Of a stretch of DNA of 41,341 nucleotides, positions 15,974 through 22,374 are shown piece by piece; within the stretch, counting starts at the first letter, position 1, and the number at the start of each line of letters is the position of its first letter. The notes beneath the pieces were generated by a model that worked only from the letters and a program-made list of their open reading frames with translations, had not been told where the DNA came from and ran no database searches. This DNA comes from Bacteroides timonensis (lineage in GTDB: Bacteria; Bacteroidota; Bacteroidia; Bacteroidales; Bacteroidaceae). The stretch spans positions 1 to 41,341 of the forward strand of contig NZ_CBVI010000147.1 of NCBI RefSeq assembly GCF_000513195.1, given 5' to 3'. Made by a program: the position numbers and the translations under genes.

Positions 15974-16003
15974 AGCGGAACAGAAATATTCCGCTTTTTT
16001 TTG
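15974..16003 (+). terminator. Terminator abutting the next promoter
   Basis: AGCGGAA (15974-15980) pairs with TTCCGCT (15989-15995), followed by eight T. The T-run itself forms the -33 box (TTTTTG) of the next promoter. The same terminator-promoter junction occurs at 18177 and 31614. Confidence 0.85.
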
Positions 16004-16030
16004 TCATATCAAAATAAATCTGCACTTTTG
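15998..16030 (+). promoter_or_regulatory. Cassette promoter with host-like boxes (leader 3)
   Basis: TTTTTG ending at 16003 and CACTTTTG ending at 16030 are 27 nt apart (G to G), the normal Bacteroidetes -33/-7 spacing. The intervening TAT-CAAAATAAATC resembles those at 18201-18233 and 31657-31690. Confidence 0.65.
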
Positions 16031-16033
16031 CAT

Positions 16034-16177
16034 TGCCCCTCAAATTTAGTGATATAGATACTGAAAAACGGGACATGAATCCCTTTTCAAGACGTAATCC
16101 GTAAAATCGGATTGAGGTTACACTAATACCTTTGGGCACGTTTTGATAAGGGATTCGCCATTTTGTACAATGATTTG
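16034..16177 (+). promoter_or_regulatory. Structured 5' leader 3 (A-B-A'-B' pseudoknot, no start-codon repeat)
   Basis: Helix A: TGCCC 16034-16038 with GGGCA 16134-16138, and TTAGTG 16046-16051 with CACTAA 16121-16126. Helix B: GAATCCCTT 16077-16085 with AAGGGATTC 16148-16156 (9 bp, perfect). A hairpin AATCCG/CGGATT (16096-16113) lies between B and A'. The topology is the same as in the other four leaders. It is shorter, lacks the T-loop hairpin, and I find no third copy of arm A at the start codon, so it may be a divergent or non-switching member. Confidence 0.6.
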
Positions 16178-17239
16178 ATGATAAAAGGACGAACAAAATA
16201 TCGAAAATTCTTGGCTAACAGAGCAAGACGTTTGATGCTAAGAAAACTCTCATTTCAGGATAAGCACAAGCAGCGGTTGATTTGTAAGGCTCAAGGAAGG
16301 GCTTTTGTTCGATATCCTCATCTTTATAAAAAATGTGTTCGTGATAAATCTATATCTAAAGTAATACCCCAAAATTTCGAGGTATTAACGAATCAAGAAG
16401 AAGTATTCCGTTTTGTTGCAGAGTTGTTGGATATGCATTCCAACCGAAGACTAAGACAAATCTATTTAGATTTGACTGATGTTCAGACTATTGATTCTGC
16501 TGCAATTTGTTTATTGTTATCTGTTGTTTGTGAATTGAGTAACTATAGCATCAAAGTTACAGGAAATTACCCAAGTAAGACCGAATGTGCCAAATTCTTT
16601 ATAGAATCAGGGTTTCTAAATCATATGAAAGACAATAATGGTAAAGAGTTTGTGATTGAAACTCCAAATCTTATTGTTGAAGCAGGAACAAACAAAACAA
16701 GGAATAAAGATATTGCACTTGCTGTTCGGAAAGCCTCAGAATTCTTATTGGGTTCCCCTCAAAGGTATCAACCAGCATATACAGTGGCTATGGAAATTTG
16801 TTCTAATTCAGTAGAACATGCCTATGAAAAAAGGCCTAAACATTGGCGTTTGGGAATTTGTCATGTGGATAATCACGTTGCATTTACAATGACTGATACA
16901 GGAACGGGTATATTAAAAACATTGTACCGGAAATTCTGGAAAGAAATTAAGGACACTGTTACGCTAAAAGATAATAGTGATATATTATATCGCGCTTTTT
17001 TAAGAAAATATGGTTCTTCTACTCAATTGGTAAATCGCAATAAAGGACTGCCTTGTATTTTAGATAAGTTTAACTCTGGGCTAATCAAAAATTTGAAGGT
17101 TATCACAAATGATGTATATTTGGACTTTAATAATATAAAAGAACGAAAGAGAATGAACAATCCCTTTTCTGGAGTATTATTTTATTGGGAAGTAGATAAT
17201 GAGTGTATTGATAATTTTGTTAATAATATAAAAATATGA
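16178..17239 (+). CDS. STAS domain fused to a GHKL (HATPase) domain
   Basis: A 353-residue protein from the ATG at 16178. After a basic N-terminus (LANRARRLMLRKL), residues 85-150 form a STAS domain (IYLDLTDVQTIDSAAICLLL); Ser107 sits where anti-sigma-factor antagonists are phosphorylated. Residues 185-340 are a GHKL ATPase: N-box E206-ICSN210-SVEH (compare the anti-sigma kinases SpoIIAB/RsbW), G1 box DTGTG (240-244), and a possible G2 loop (NRNKGLP). Kinase and antagonist-type domains in one chain suggest a self-contained phosphorylation or partner switch. It overlaps the next gene by 4 nt. The cassette is AT-rich and sits between head and packaging genes, so it is transferred cargo; a defence or exclusion role is inferred. 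Confidence 0.75.
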   Translation: MIKGRTKYRKFLANRARRLMLRKLSFQDKHKQRLICKAQGRAFVRYPHLYKKCVRDKSISKVIPQNFEVLTNQEEVFRFVAELLDMHSNRRLRQIYLDLTDVQTIDSAAICLLLSVVCELSNYSIKVTGNYPSKTECAKFFIESGFLNHMKDNNGKEFVIETPNLIVEAGTNKTRNKDIALAVRKASEFLLGSPQRYQPAYTVAMEICSNSVEHAYEKRPKHWRLGICHVDNHVAFTMTDTGTGILKTLYRKFWKEIKDTVTLKDNSDILYRAFLRKYGSSTQLVNRNKGLPCILDKFNSGLIKNLKVITNDVYLDFNNIKERKRMNNPFSGVLFYWEVDNECIDNFVNNIKI

Positions 17240-17673
17240 CAGTAGAACAAATTAAAGTTTTGACTGATTTTAGCATGTCACCAGGACCAAGGTACTGTAA
17301 GCAGGGACCGGATTCCGGAGAAGACTTTTATCATAAAGTGCTAAATCATAAGTTTGCTGAAGCATATAAAAAGTCTGTGACGTTAGTTCTGGATTTAGAT
17401 GGAACGGATGGTTACATGTCCTCCTTCTTAGATGAAGCCATTGGTAATTTGGTTTACGACTTTGGAGAACATACTGTGAAAGATTATTTGCAGATAATTT
17501 CTAATGAAGAGACTGTTTGGCTAAAACTTATTAATGATGAAGTGATACCTGAATGGGCTAAACATAGAGAAAATGATGAAGAACCATTGAAGACGAGTAA
17601 GAAAGATCATCCAGCGTGGTATAGATTGGTTAATGAAAAGTTAGAAAAACGTATATGGATACATTCTGTATAA
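17236..17673 (+). CDS. STAS-like DUF4325 protein
   Basis: A 145-residue protein whose centre (TLVLDLDGTDGYMSSFLDEA, then IGNLVYDFG) matches DUF4325, a STAS-like family often found next to GHKL ATPases. The fold is expected to be a single alpha/beta STAS-type domain that binds a kinase or ATPase partner; here the partner is surely the upstream STAS-GHKL protein, whose stop it overlaps by 4 nt. The C-terminal 60 residues are charged (HRENDEEPLKTSKKDHP). It overlaps the next gene by 19 nt. The assignment is by motif; the biochemical role is unknown. Confidence 0.72.
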   Translation: MTVEQIKVLTDFSMSPGPRYCKQGPDSGEDFYHKVLNHKFAEAYKKSVTLVLDLDGTDGYMSSFLDEAIGNLVYDFGEHTVKDYLQIISNEETVWLKLINDEVIPEWAKHRENDEEPLKTSKKDHPAWYRLVNEKLEKRIWIHSV

Positions 17674-18155
17674 TTTATCTATGCCAACTTACCGATTGGT
17701 TATCCATCGGGGTCGATCTCCTTACTGGAGGTGTAATAGCTTTAATATTAGCTTATGTTGTTCCTAAAAAATTGAATGATGACCGAAGTTTAAAAGATTT
17801 TTTTATGCAGGAATTTCAAAGTATAAAGAATGAATACAATGATTTTTGCAAAGAAATGTGTTTAGGCAAGCATGATGCACGTACTATAAAGGAGATATTC
17901 AAACAACTAAGTTTAAAATTAGACGATATCCAAAATGTTGCCAATAGAAACTTGAAAGTAGATATAAACATTCTGGATGAATTAAGCCAAACTCAAGTAC
18001 AGGTTACAAGAGCTCAAGAAATAAATGACCAATATGAAGAGCCCAATATAACCTTTAATCCTACTACTAAAAATTTAATATGGCAAAGACAAGATGTTTT
18101 TAATAAGAATATAATATCAGCCATAGCTTCAATAAACAAAGCAAAATCAAAATAG
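17655..18155 (+). CDS. Membrane-anchored helical protein, third gene of the STAS/GHKL cassette
   Basis: A 166-residue protein with one clear membrane helix near residues 14-36 (WLSIGVDLLTGGVIALILAY) followed by a basic VPKKLNDDR stop-transfer and about 125 mostly helical cytoplasmic residues (SIKNEYNDFCKEMC, LKLDDIQNVANRNLKVD). Its start lies inside the preceding gene (19-nt overlap). By analogy with partner-switch systems it could be the membrane effector or sensor controlled by the two STAS/GHKL proteins. No known effector family is recognised. Confidence 0.65.
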   Translation: MDTFCIIYLCQLTDWLSIGVDLLTGGVIALILAYVVPKKLNDDRSLKDFFMQEFQSIKNEYNDFCKEMCLGKHDARTIKEIFKQLSLKLDDIQNVANRNLKVDINILDELSQTQVQVTRAQEINDQYEEPNITFNPTTKNLIWQRQDVFNKNIISAIASINKAKSK

Positions 18156-18176
18156 GCTAATTCCCCATTTATTTAA

Positions 18177-18206
18177 AGCGGAGCAAAAAACTCCGCTTTC
18201 TTTTTG
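18177..18206 (+). terminator. Terminator abutting the next promoter
   Basis: AGCGGAG (18177-18183) pairs with CTCCGCT (18191-18197), then TTCTTTTTG. The T-run doubles as the next -33 box. The stem resembles the terminator at 15974. Confidence 0.85.
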
Positions 18207-18233
18207 CTATTCCAAAAACTATTCCCATCTTTG
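18201..18233 (+). promoter_or_regulatory. Cassette promoter (leader 4)
   Basis: TTTTTG (18201-18206) and CATCTTTG (18226-18233), 27 nt G to G. The spacer CTATTCCAAAAACTATTCC is close to that of the promoter at 31657. Confidence 0.65.
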
Positions 18234-18237
18234 CAAC

Positions 18238-18444
18238 GTCTACCATTTGAATCAGGCGAGAAGGCTCGCCAATAGTTTTGCTGCGGGCATTTTTTATGCC
18301 CATAGCCATACATATAGTTCCGTCCCGTGTGGAGCGTTAATGCGCCCACAGCCTGATTCAGGTGGTAGACAACGGGGAGCGGAACTTTTTTTGTTCCCTC
18401 TCCGTAACAGTCAACCTATTGTTTCATTTTAATTGTCTACCAAA
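18238..18444 (+). promoter_or_regulatory. Structured 5' leader 4 (A-B-A'-B' pseudoknot with start-codon repeat)
   Basis: Helix A: 18238-18257 pairs with 18351-18370 along 20 bp, with two G-U pairs (18361-18362) that keep pairing despite sequence change. Helix B: AGTTCCG 18316-18322 with CGGAACT 18380-18386. Internal hairpins: GGCGAG/CTCGCC (18255-18270, competing at its base with helix A), GGGCAT-T5-ATGCCC (18285-18301), and the bulged stem 18328-18350, identical over 25 nt to that in leader 2. GTCTACCA of arm A recurs at 18435-18442, just before the ATG at 18445. B' can alternatively fold with GTTCC downstream (GGAAC-T7-GTTCC), a possible competing hairpin. Confidence 0.7.
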
Positions 18445-18642
18445 ATGAGAAAGCAACCCCAACGCGCCCACGGACGCTATGTATCCGCCGAAAAAGTCCA
18501 AAGTATGTTTGCCCAGCTGGGCATTGAACTCTGTTCCGGTCGCAAGCGCATTCGCGCTACCCGTAATGAACAATCCATTATCATCTATACCAATGGGGGG
18601 AGTGTGAACATTACTTTCAATGAGGAAGGAGGTTCCAGATGA
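18445..18642 (+). CDS. Small hypothetical protein, first of a three-gene string
   Basis: A 65-residue basic protein (MRKQPQRAHGRYVSAEKVQS then MFAQLGIELCSGRKRIRATR). The layout of helix then two-strand hairpin (SIIIYTNGGSVNITFN) is compatible with a small nucleic-acid-binding fold, but no family is recognised. Its last codons encode EEGGSR because they contain the Shine-Dalgarno sequence (GAAGGAGG) of the next gene, whose ATG overlaps its stop. It lies directly behind leader 4. Confidence 0.6.
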   Translation: MRKQPQRAHGRYVSAEKVQSMFAQLGIELCSGRKRIRATRNEQSIIIYTNGGSVNITFNEEGGSR

Positions 18643-18884
18643 GTAAGAAGAATAAAAGAATACGCCACATTCTTGTTTCCGAGGCAACAGAGCATTATAT
18701 GGGTGGTACAAACACATCACCACGCTACACCATCCACGTCGGTGAGTATTCCATTATTGAAGATTTGAATCTGAATGAACTGTTCTGCCTCCGGCAACTT
18801 CTTAATGAAGTCTATGATCATCAAAGAATAAGGCACTTTCTTTGGAAAGAACACTGCGCTAAACAGAAAGGAGGTTCCAAATGA
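18639..18884 (+). CDS. Small hypothetical protein, near-identical paralog of 32202-32447
   Basis: An 81-residue protein with 71 of 81 residues identical to the product of 32202-32447. The conserved core (YTIHVGEYSIIEDLNLNELF, then CLRQLLNEVYDHQR) suggests a small beta-hairpin plus two helices. The N-terminus is basic (KKNKRIRHI). It starts with a 4-nt overlap behind a strong AAGGAGG and ends in KGGSK, which encodes the next AAAGGAGG. The duplication together with leader and neighbours shows the cassette moves or duplicates as a unit. Function unknown. Confidence 0.7.
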   Translation: MSKKNKRIRHILVSEATEHYMGGTNTSPRYTIHVGEYSIIEDLNLNELFCLRQLLNEVYDHQRIRHFLWKEHCAKQKGGSK

Positions 18885-19075
18885 ATCCTAATAAGAAAAT
18901 GAGTAAGGAACTGACCGTTGAAGAATGGTCAATGGTTGCCCGAGCTGTTATGAGCCTGATTGTAACCTCCAACCTTGCCGAAATCCCCAAGGATGATATG
19001 AAACTTGTAAAATGGCTGACTGCATTTTGTTCCGATATCAATCAAGAGATTATAGAACTTTCCTTTCACCAGTAA
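18881..19075 (+). CDS. Small hypothetical helical protein
   Basis: A 64-residue protein (MNPNKKMSKELTVEEWSMVA) that looks all-helical, with an amphipathic helix (RAVMSLIVTSNLAE). It overlaps the previous gene by 4 nt behind an AAAGGAGG sequence and is the last gene of this cassette, followed by a terminator. No family recognised. Confidence 0.6.
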   Translation: MNPNKKMSKELTVEEWSMVARAVMSLIVTSNLAEIPKDDMKLVKWLTAFCSDINQEIIELSFHQ

Positions 19076-19080
19076 TTCTT

Positions 19081-19116
19081 CAAAGCCCTGTTGCAAAAGT
19101 TTGTGACGGGGCTTTG
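19081..19116 (+). terminator. Terminator-like hairpin merging into late promoter 2
   Basis: CAAAGCCC (19081-19088) pairs with GGGCTTTG (19109-19116). The final G starts GTCCTT of the next late promoter. No long U-run follows, so termination may be partial. Confidence 0.55.
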
Positions 19117-19150
19117 TCCTTCATAGTCGCCATCGCATCATTTACTTTTG
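19116..19150 (+). promoter_or_regulatory. Late promoter 2 (packaging operon)
   Basis: GTCCTT (19116-19121), 21 nt, TACTTTTG (19143-19150). Same spacing as the other five late promoters. It drives the terminase operon from 19163. Confidence 0.65.
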
Positions 19151-19162
19151 CCTGCACAATTT

Positions 19163-19369
19163 ATGCGGCTTATGAAAAAGGAAACATCACCCACCCAAGA
19201 AGATAAAGCGGCCACACCGCCACTTACCCCACAGGAAGCGGCACAAACCATAATGGAAGAGCTTATCAAGAAAGCTGCCAATGGCGAGCTCGACGCCATA
19301 GCTATGCTGAAAGAAACCACGCAAGAGGCTAAACTGGAAAAACTTCGTAAAGAACTGTTTGGCGTATGA
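19163..19369 (+). CDS. Small protein at the head of the terminase operon
   Basis: A 68-residue acidic, helical protein (an ATG at 19172 would shorten it by three residues). The sequence TPQEAAQTIMEELIKKAANG is a plausible helix-turn-helix or oligomerisation helix. It overlaps the next gene by 4 nt. It may be part of the small terminase complex or a portal/terminase accessory, but no family is recognised. Confidence 0.55.
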   Translation: MRLMKKETSPTQEDKAATPPLTPQEAAQTIMEELIKKAANGELDAIAMLKETTQEAKLEKLRKELFGV

Positions 19370-20007
19370 CACAACTCGACACCCTTGACAAGATACACCC
19401 GGACATGATATCCGCTTTCCTCACCAACGGAATGTGTGATGGAATTCCGGTCGACGTGCAGCTCTTCCTAAAGCAGCTGCAGTGGGCAGCCGAAATCTAC
19501 GAGTACGAACGCAACATCACCCGAGCCGCCAAGCAACTACGTCAACGAATTAACGCTCAGCAACAAATTAACATTGACGACCGTACTTGCAAAGCCCGCA
19601 TCTATGCTGCCATCAACTACTTCAACATCGACAACAACGTATCCATCAAGGTGTGGGAGTCCAACTATGCCGATAAGTATGAGGACCTTGCCAAGCTCTG
19701 CGCGGCAGCCGGCGACTACAAGACCCAAGGCAAGTGTTATGCCGCTGCTCTGGAGTGCCGCCGCCGTGCCTCCGAAATCGCCGAAGCCGACCGCGACCTT
19801 GGCATCGTCTTCCTTATCTCTCCGGAACTCAGTCCTGAAGACCTCGGTTACAGCAAAGCCTCACTCAAGGAAATTGCCGCCAAGCACAATAAAGGCTTCT
19901 ACCTCAATCTCATCGACAGTCTTCCTATCGAGAAAGTTGAAAAGAAGCGTCTCCTCCGCGATGCCGATATCCAGGAGGCGGAATACGAAGAACTAAACGA
20001 GGAATAA
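19366..20007 (+). CDS. Putative small terminase subunit
   Basis: A 213-residue mostly helical protein directly upstream of the large terminase (1-nt gap). The N-terminal region holds a helix-turn-helix-like stretch (YEYERNITRAAKQLRQRINA) and a second (DDRTCKARIYAAINYFNID), followed by a helical middle (YEDLAKLCAAAGDYKTQGKC) suited to oligomerisation, and an acidic C-terminus (EAEYEELNEE). Small terminases recognise phage DNA and feed it to the large subunit. The call is from position, size and secondary structure; no diagnostic motif was found. Confidence 0.6.
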   Translation: MTQLDTLDKIHPDMISAFLTNGMCDGIPVDVQLFLKQLQWAAEIYEYERNITRAAKQLRQRINAQQQINIDDRTCKARIYAAINYFNIDNNVSIKVWESNYADKYEDLAKLCAAAGDYKTQGKCYAAALECRRRASEIAEADRDLGIVFLISPELSPEDLGYSKASLKEIAAKHNKGFYLNLIDSLPIEKVEKKRLLRDADIQEAEYEELNEE

Positions 20008-20008
20008 C

Positions 20009-21808
20009 ATGGGAATAGAACTGTATAGCCAATCCTCAAGCTCTCTGTCATCTTCAGAGAGTACCTTCGACGCAACAACGAGCTTCGAACGCTACTACAT
20101 GAACCAGATGCAAATTCAGGTCAATGTCATCGACTCCAACAACGTGTTTGCCGAGGTTGCCCGTGCCGGAGGAAAGACCGAAGGTATCACCGGCCCCCGC
20201 ATCATCCGTGTGGCCAATGATATGCCCGGTGAACTTTCCTTCCTGGTACATAAGACCTACGTCGCCCTCATGACCAATGTCTGGCCAAACCTACAGGCCT
20301 ACTTTTCCAAGCCCGTCACCGTCGCCGGTAAAGTCCGCCCCATGCTTGAGTACGGCATCGACTACGTTGTTGGCGAAGCCAAACTTCCATCGCACTTTCG
20401 CCGACCTCGATATCCCATATCGTACCCCAAGCATAGCGTCGTCTTTCGTGATGGCCATCACATCCAGCTCGTCAGTTCCGACCAGCCCGAATCCGTCGCC
20501 GGACGGTCTGCCGTCCATGCCATCATCGAAGAGATGAAGCACAACAAAGGTGAAAAGCTGAAAACCCGTTTGTTCCCCTCACTTCGTGGATCCAGTGCCG
20601 ATATTCGTCGCTCTCCATACTACCAGGGCATCACCGGTGTATCCGATACCGCCCGCGTTGACCTTGGCGAAGACGACTGGTTCGAAGAATACGAACGTCA
20701 CATGGACCACAAACTTCTGGAAGAAATATCTACCGTTGCACTTCACGTAAATGCCGCTATCTATCAGAAATACAAACTAATAAATGCACAACGCGAAACC
20801 ACCAATCCCGTCACCCTTGAGCGCATCCGTCTTGAAATCATCAAGCAAGACCGCATCATCGCTCTTTGGAACCCTCGTCTGGCCGACATGCGCCGGAACG
20901 CCACCCTGTATGTCCGTGCCAGCTCTTTCTGTAATAAGGATATTCTCGGTCCTAAGTTCTTTAAAACTCAGCTCGAAACCCTCGACATGGATGAGTTCCT
21001 TACTTCCATTTGTGCCATCCGCCACAAAGAGGTAATCAACAAGTTCTTTGCCAACTACAACAAAGAGAAGCATCAATTCTCCGACAGCTACATCTACGAA
21101 TCTATCCTGAAGCTCGACCTCCGGGAGCACTTCATCCTCACGGCCCGCTACCTCAAGCACTACAGCAAGCACGATGAGCTTCTCGTTGGCTATGATCCCG
21201 GGCACTTCTCTTCCTTGACTGTAGCCCAGGAAAAAAGTTACGGCCGCCAGCTCCGGATCCTAAAAGAGTTCTATTGCTGTTATCCGGACGAACAACCGGA
21301 ACTCGCCCGCCAGTTCTATGAATTCTTTGGCCCGGACTCCATAAACAAACGCATTATTCTATATCCTGACCGTGCCGGTAACAAACGTCGTGAAGAACTG
21401 GAGCAAATCACCACTGACAGCCGCGCGCTGAAACGTGAGCTTGAAAGTTATGGCTTCGAGGTCGAGCTGATGAACGAGGGCCAATCTACAATTTACTATT
21501 GGCAACAGTTCAAGTTACTGCTGCTCATCTTTGGCAACCGTAGCAACGCCCTGCCGGAAGTCTTGATAGATGAAAACGAATGCAAGAACCTTTGCAGCTC
21601 CATCATGCTCTCCCCGCTGAAGAAAACCGAAGGCCGTATCGAGCTGGATAAAACTTCCGAAAAGAAAGTGCCGCTAAAGAACCAAGCCGGCCTCACAACC
21701 CAGCTCCCCAGTGCCCTAATTTATCTTTTGTTTGGTCGCTACGGAAATAAAGTGCAAAGCGAATTATCATCAATGCCGGATAATCTACCCGACAATTTAT
21801 CAATATAG
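20009..21808 (+). CDS. terL: Terminase large subunit
   Basis: A 599-residue DNA-packaging motor. An N-terminal ATPase shows a Walker A variant ARAGGKT (51-57), a Walker B-like strand with acidic end AIIEE (171-175), and GVSDTARVD as possible coupling motif. The C-terminal RNase H-like nuclease shows VGYDPG with Asp396 and a second acidic site YPDRAGNK with Asp454, as expected for metal-dependent cleavage of concatemers. Length and gene order (small terminase before, portal after) agree. Unusually, packaging genes follow the capsid genes here, separated from them by two accessory cassettes. Confidence 0.85.
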   Translation: MGIELYSQSSSSLSSSESTFDATTSFERYYMNQMQIQVNVIDSNNVFAEVARAGGKTEGITGPRIIRVANDMPGELSFLVHKTYVALMTNVWPNLQAYFSKPVTVAGKVRPMLEYGIDYVVGEAKLPSHFRRPRYPISYPKHSVVFRDGHHIQLVSSDQPESVAGRSAVHAIIEEMKHNKGEKLKTRLFPSLRGSSADIRRSPYYQGITGVSDTARVDLGEDDWFEEYERHMDHKLLEEISTVALHVNAAIYQKYKLINAQRETTNPVTLERIRLEIIKQDRIIALWNPRLADMRRNATLYVRASSFCNKDILGPKFFKTQLETLDMDEFLTSICAIRHKEVINKFFANYNKEKHQFSDSYIYESILKLDLREHFILTARYLKHYSKHDELLVGYDPGHFSSLTVAQEKSYGRQLRILKEFYCCYPDEQPELARQFYEFFGPDSINKRIILYPDRAGNKRREELEQITTDSRALKRELESYGFEVELMNEGQSTIYYWQQFKLLLLIFGNRSNALPEVLIDENECKNLCSSIMLSPLKKTEGRIELDKTSEKKVPLKNQAGLTTQLPSALIYLLFGRYGNKVQSELSSMPDNLPDNLSI

Positions 21809-21851
21809 TAGCTGTATTTCACCCTAAAAACAGTTCAGTAAGTATATAATA

Positions 21852-22010
21852 ATGGCAATGTTTGACATCAAAAAAACAGGTAAGTTTGTAGAAAACAGAC
21901 CTTTGCCTTTCCAAAAACAAAAACACTTTTTTTCGCAAGGCAACCTCCTGCACGCACCGCTGAGTTTTCACTTTGCCGCTCACCCCCTCCCGAAAATTCC
22001 GAAAATATGA
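21852..22010 (+). CDS. Doubtful small ORF in the gap after the large terminase
   Basis: A 52-codon frame (MAMFDIKKTGKFVENRPLPF onward) fills much of the 254-nt gap before 22063. It has a plausible A/T-rich upstream region but no promoter, no recognisable domain and a His/Pro-rich C-terminus that could be chance. Nothing else is seen between 21809 and 22018. Confidence 0.25.
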   Translation: MAMFDIKKTGKFVENRPLPFQKQKHFFSQGNLLHAPLSFHFAAHPLPKIPKI

Positions 22011-22024
22011 CAAACTCCGGGTGC

Positions 22025-22059
22025 GTCCTTTTGGCGCACCCCAAAACCTACTACTTTCG
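22025..22059 (+). promoter_or_regulatory. Late promoter 3, overlapping a hairpin, possibly giving leaderless mRNA
   Basis: GTCCTT (22025-22030), 21 nt, TACTTTCG (22052-22059). The ATG is only 4 nt downstream at 22063, so transcription would begin at or next to the start codon. A strong hairpin GGGTGCG (22019-22025) / CGCACCC (22035-22041) overlaps the upstream box. Confidence 0.65.
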
Positions 22060-22062
22060 GGC

Positions 22063-22374
22063 ATGGAAATGACGATGACAGGTATTCAGGCGATGCAATG
22101 GGCTAAAGAGATCTCGAAGCTCCCCAATGGATGCTTCACCATTGCCTTCTTCCCATGCTCAAGGCATAGAGGGGAGGCAATACTTAATCTAACGGTTAAG
22201 GAAGGATGCAAATGGCGTACCCAACTTCCGGAGGAACGGTTTAGCATTGATAGTGATAACTTCTTCCTCTTCAGTGATGCAGATGGTGAGCCAAAGATGT
22301 GCTACCGCATACTGATCCGGTATATGGGCTTTCCACAAGATGGTTTCAAACTTCATAAAATAGATTGGCTATGA
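22063..22374 (+). CDS. Small hypothetical protein before the portal
   Basis: A 103-residue protein (MEMTMTGIQAMQWAKEISKL). The middle is beta-rich (GCFTIAFFPCSRHRGEAILN, then GCKWRTQLPEERFSIDSDNF). The start at 22063 lies right behind the late promoter; the frame is open upstream to 21973 but that part overlaps the promoter and is not protein-like. Its stop overlaps the portal start (ATGA). Likely a virion or assembly accessory protein; no family recognised. Confidence 0.6.
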   Translation: MEMTMTGIQAMQWAKEISKLPNGCFTIAFFPCSRHRGEAILNLTVKEGCKWRTQLPEERFSIDSDNFFLFSDADGEPKMCYRILIRYMGFPQDGFKLHKIDWL

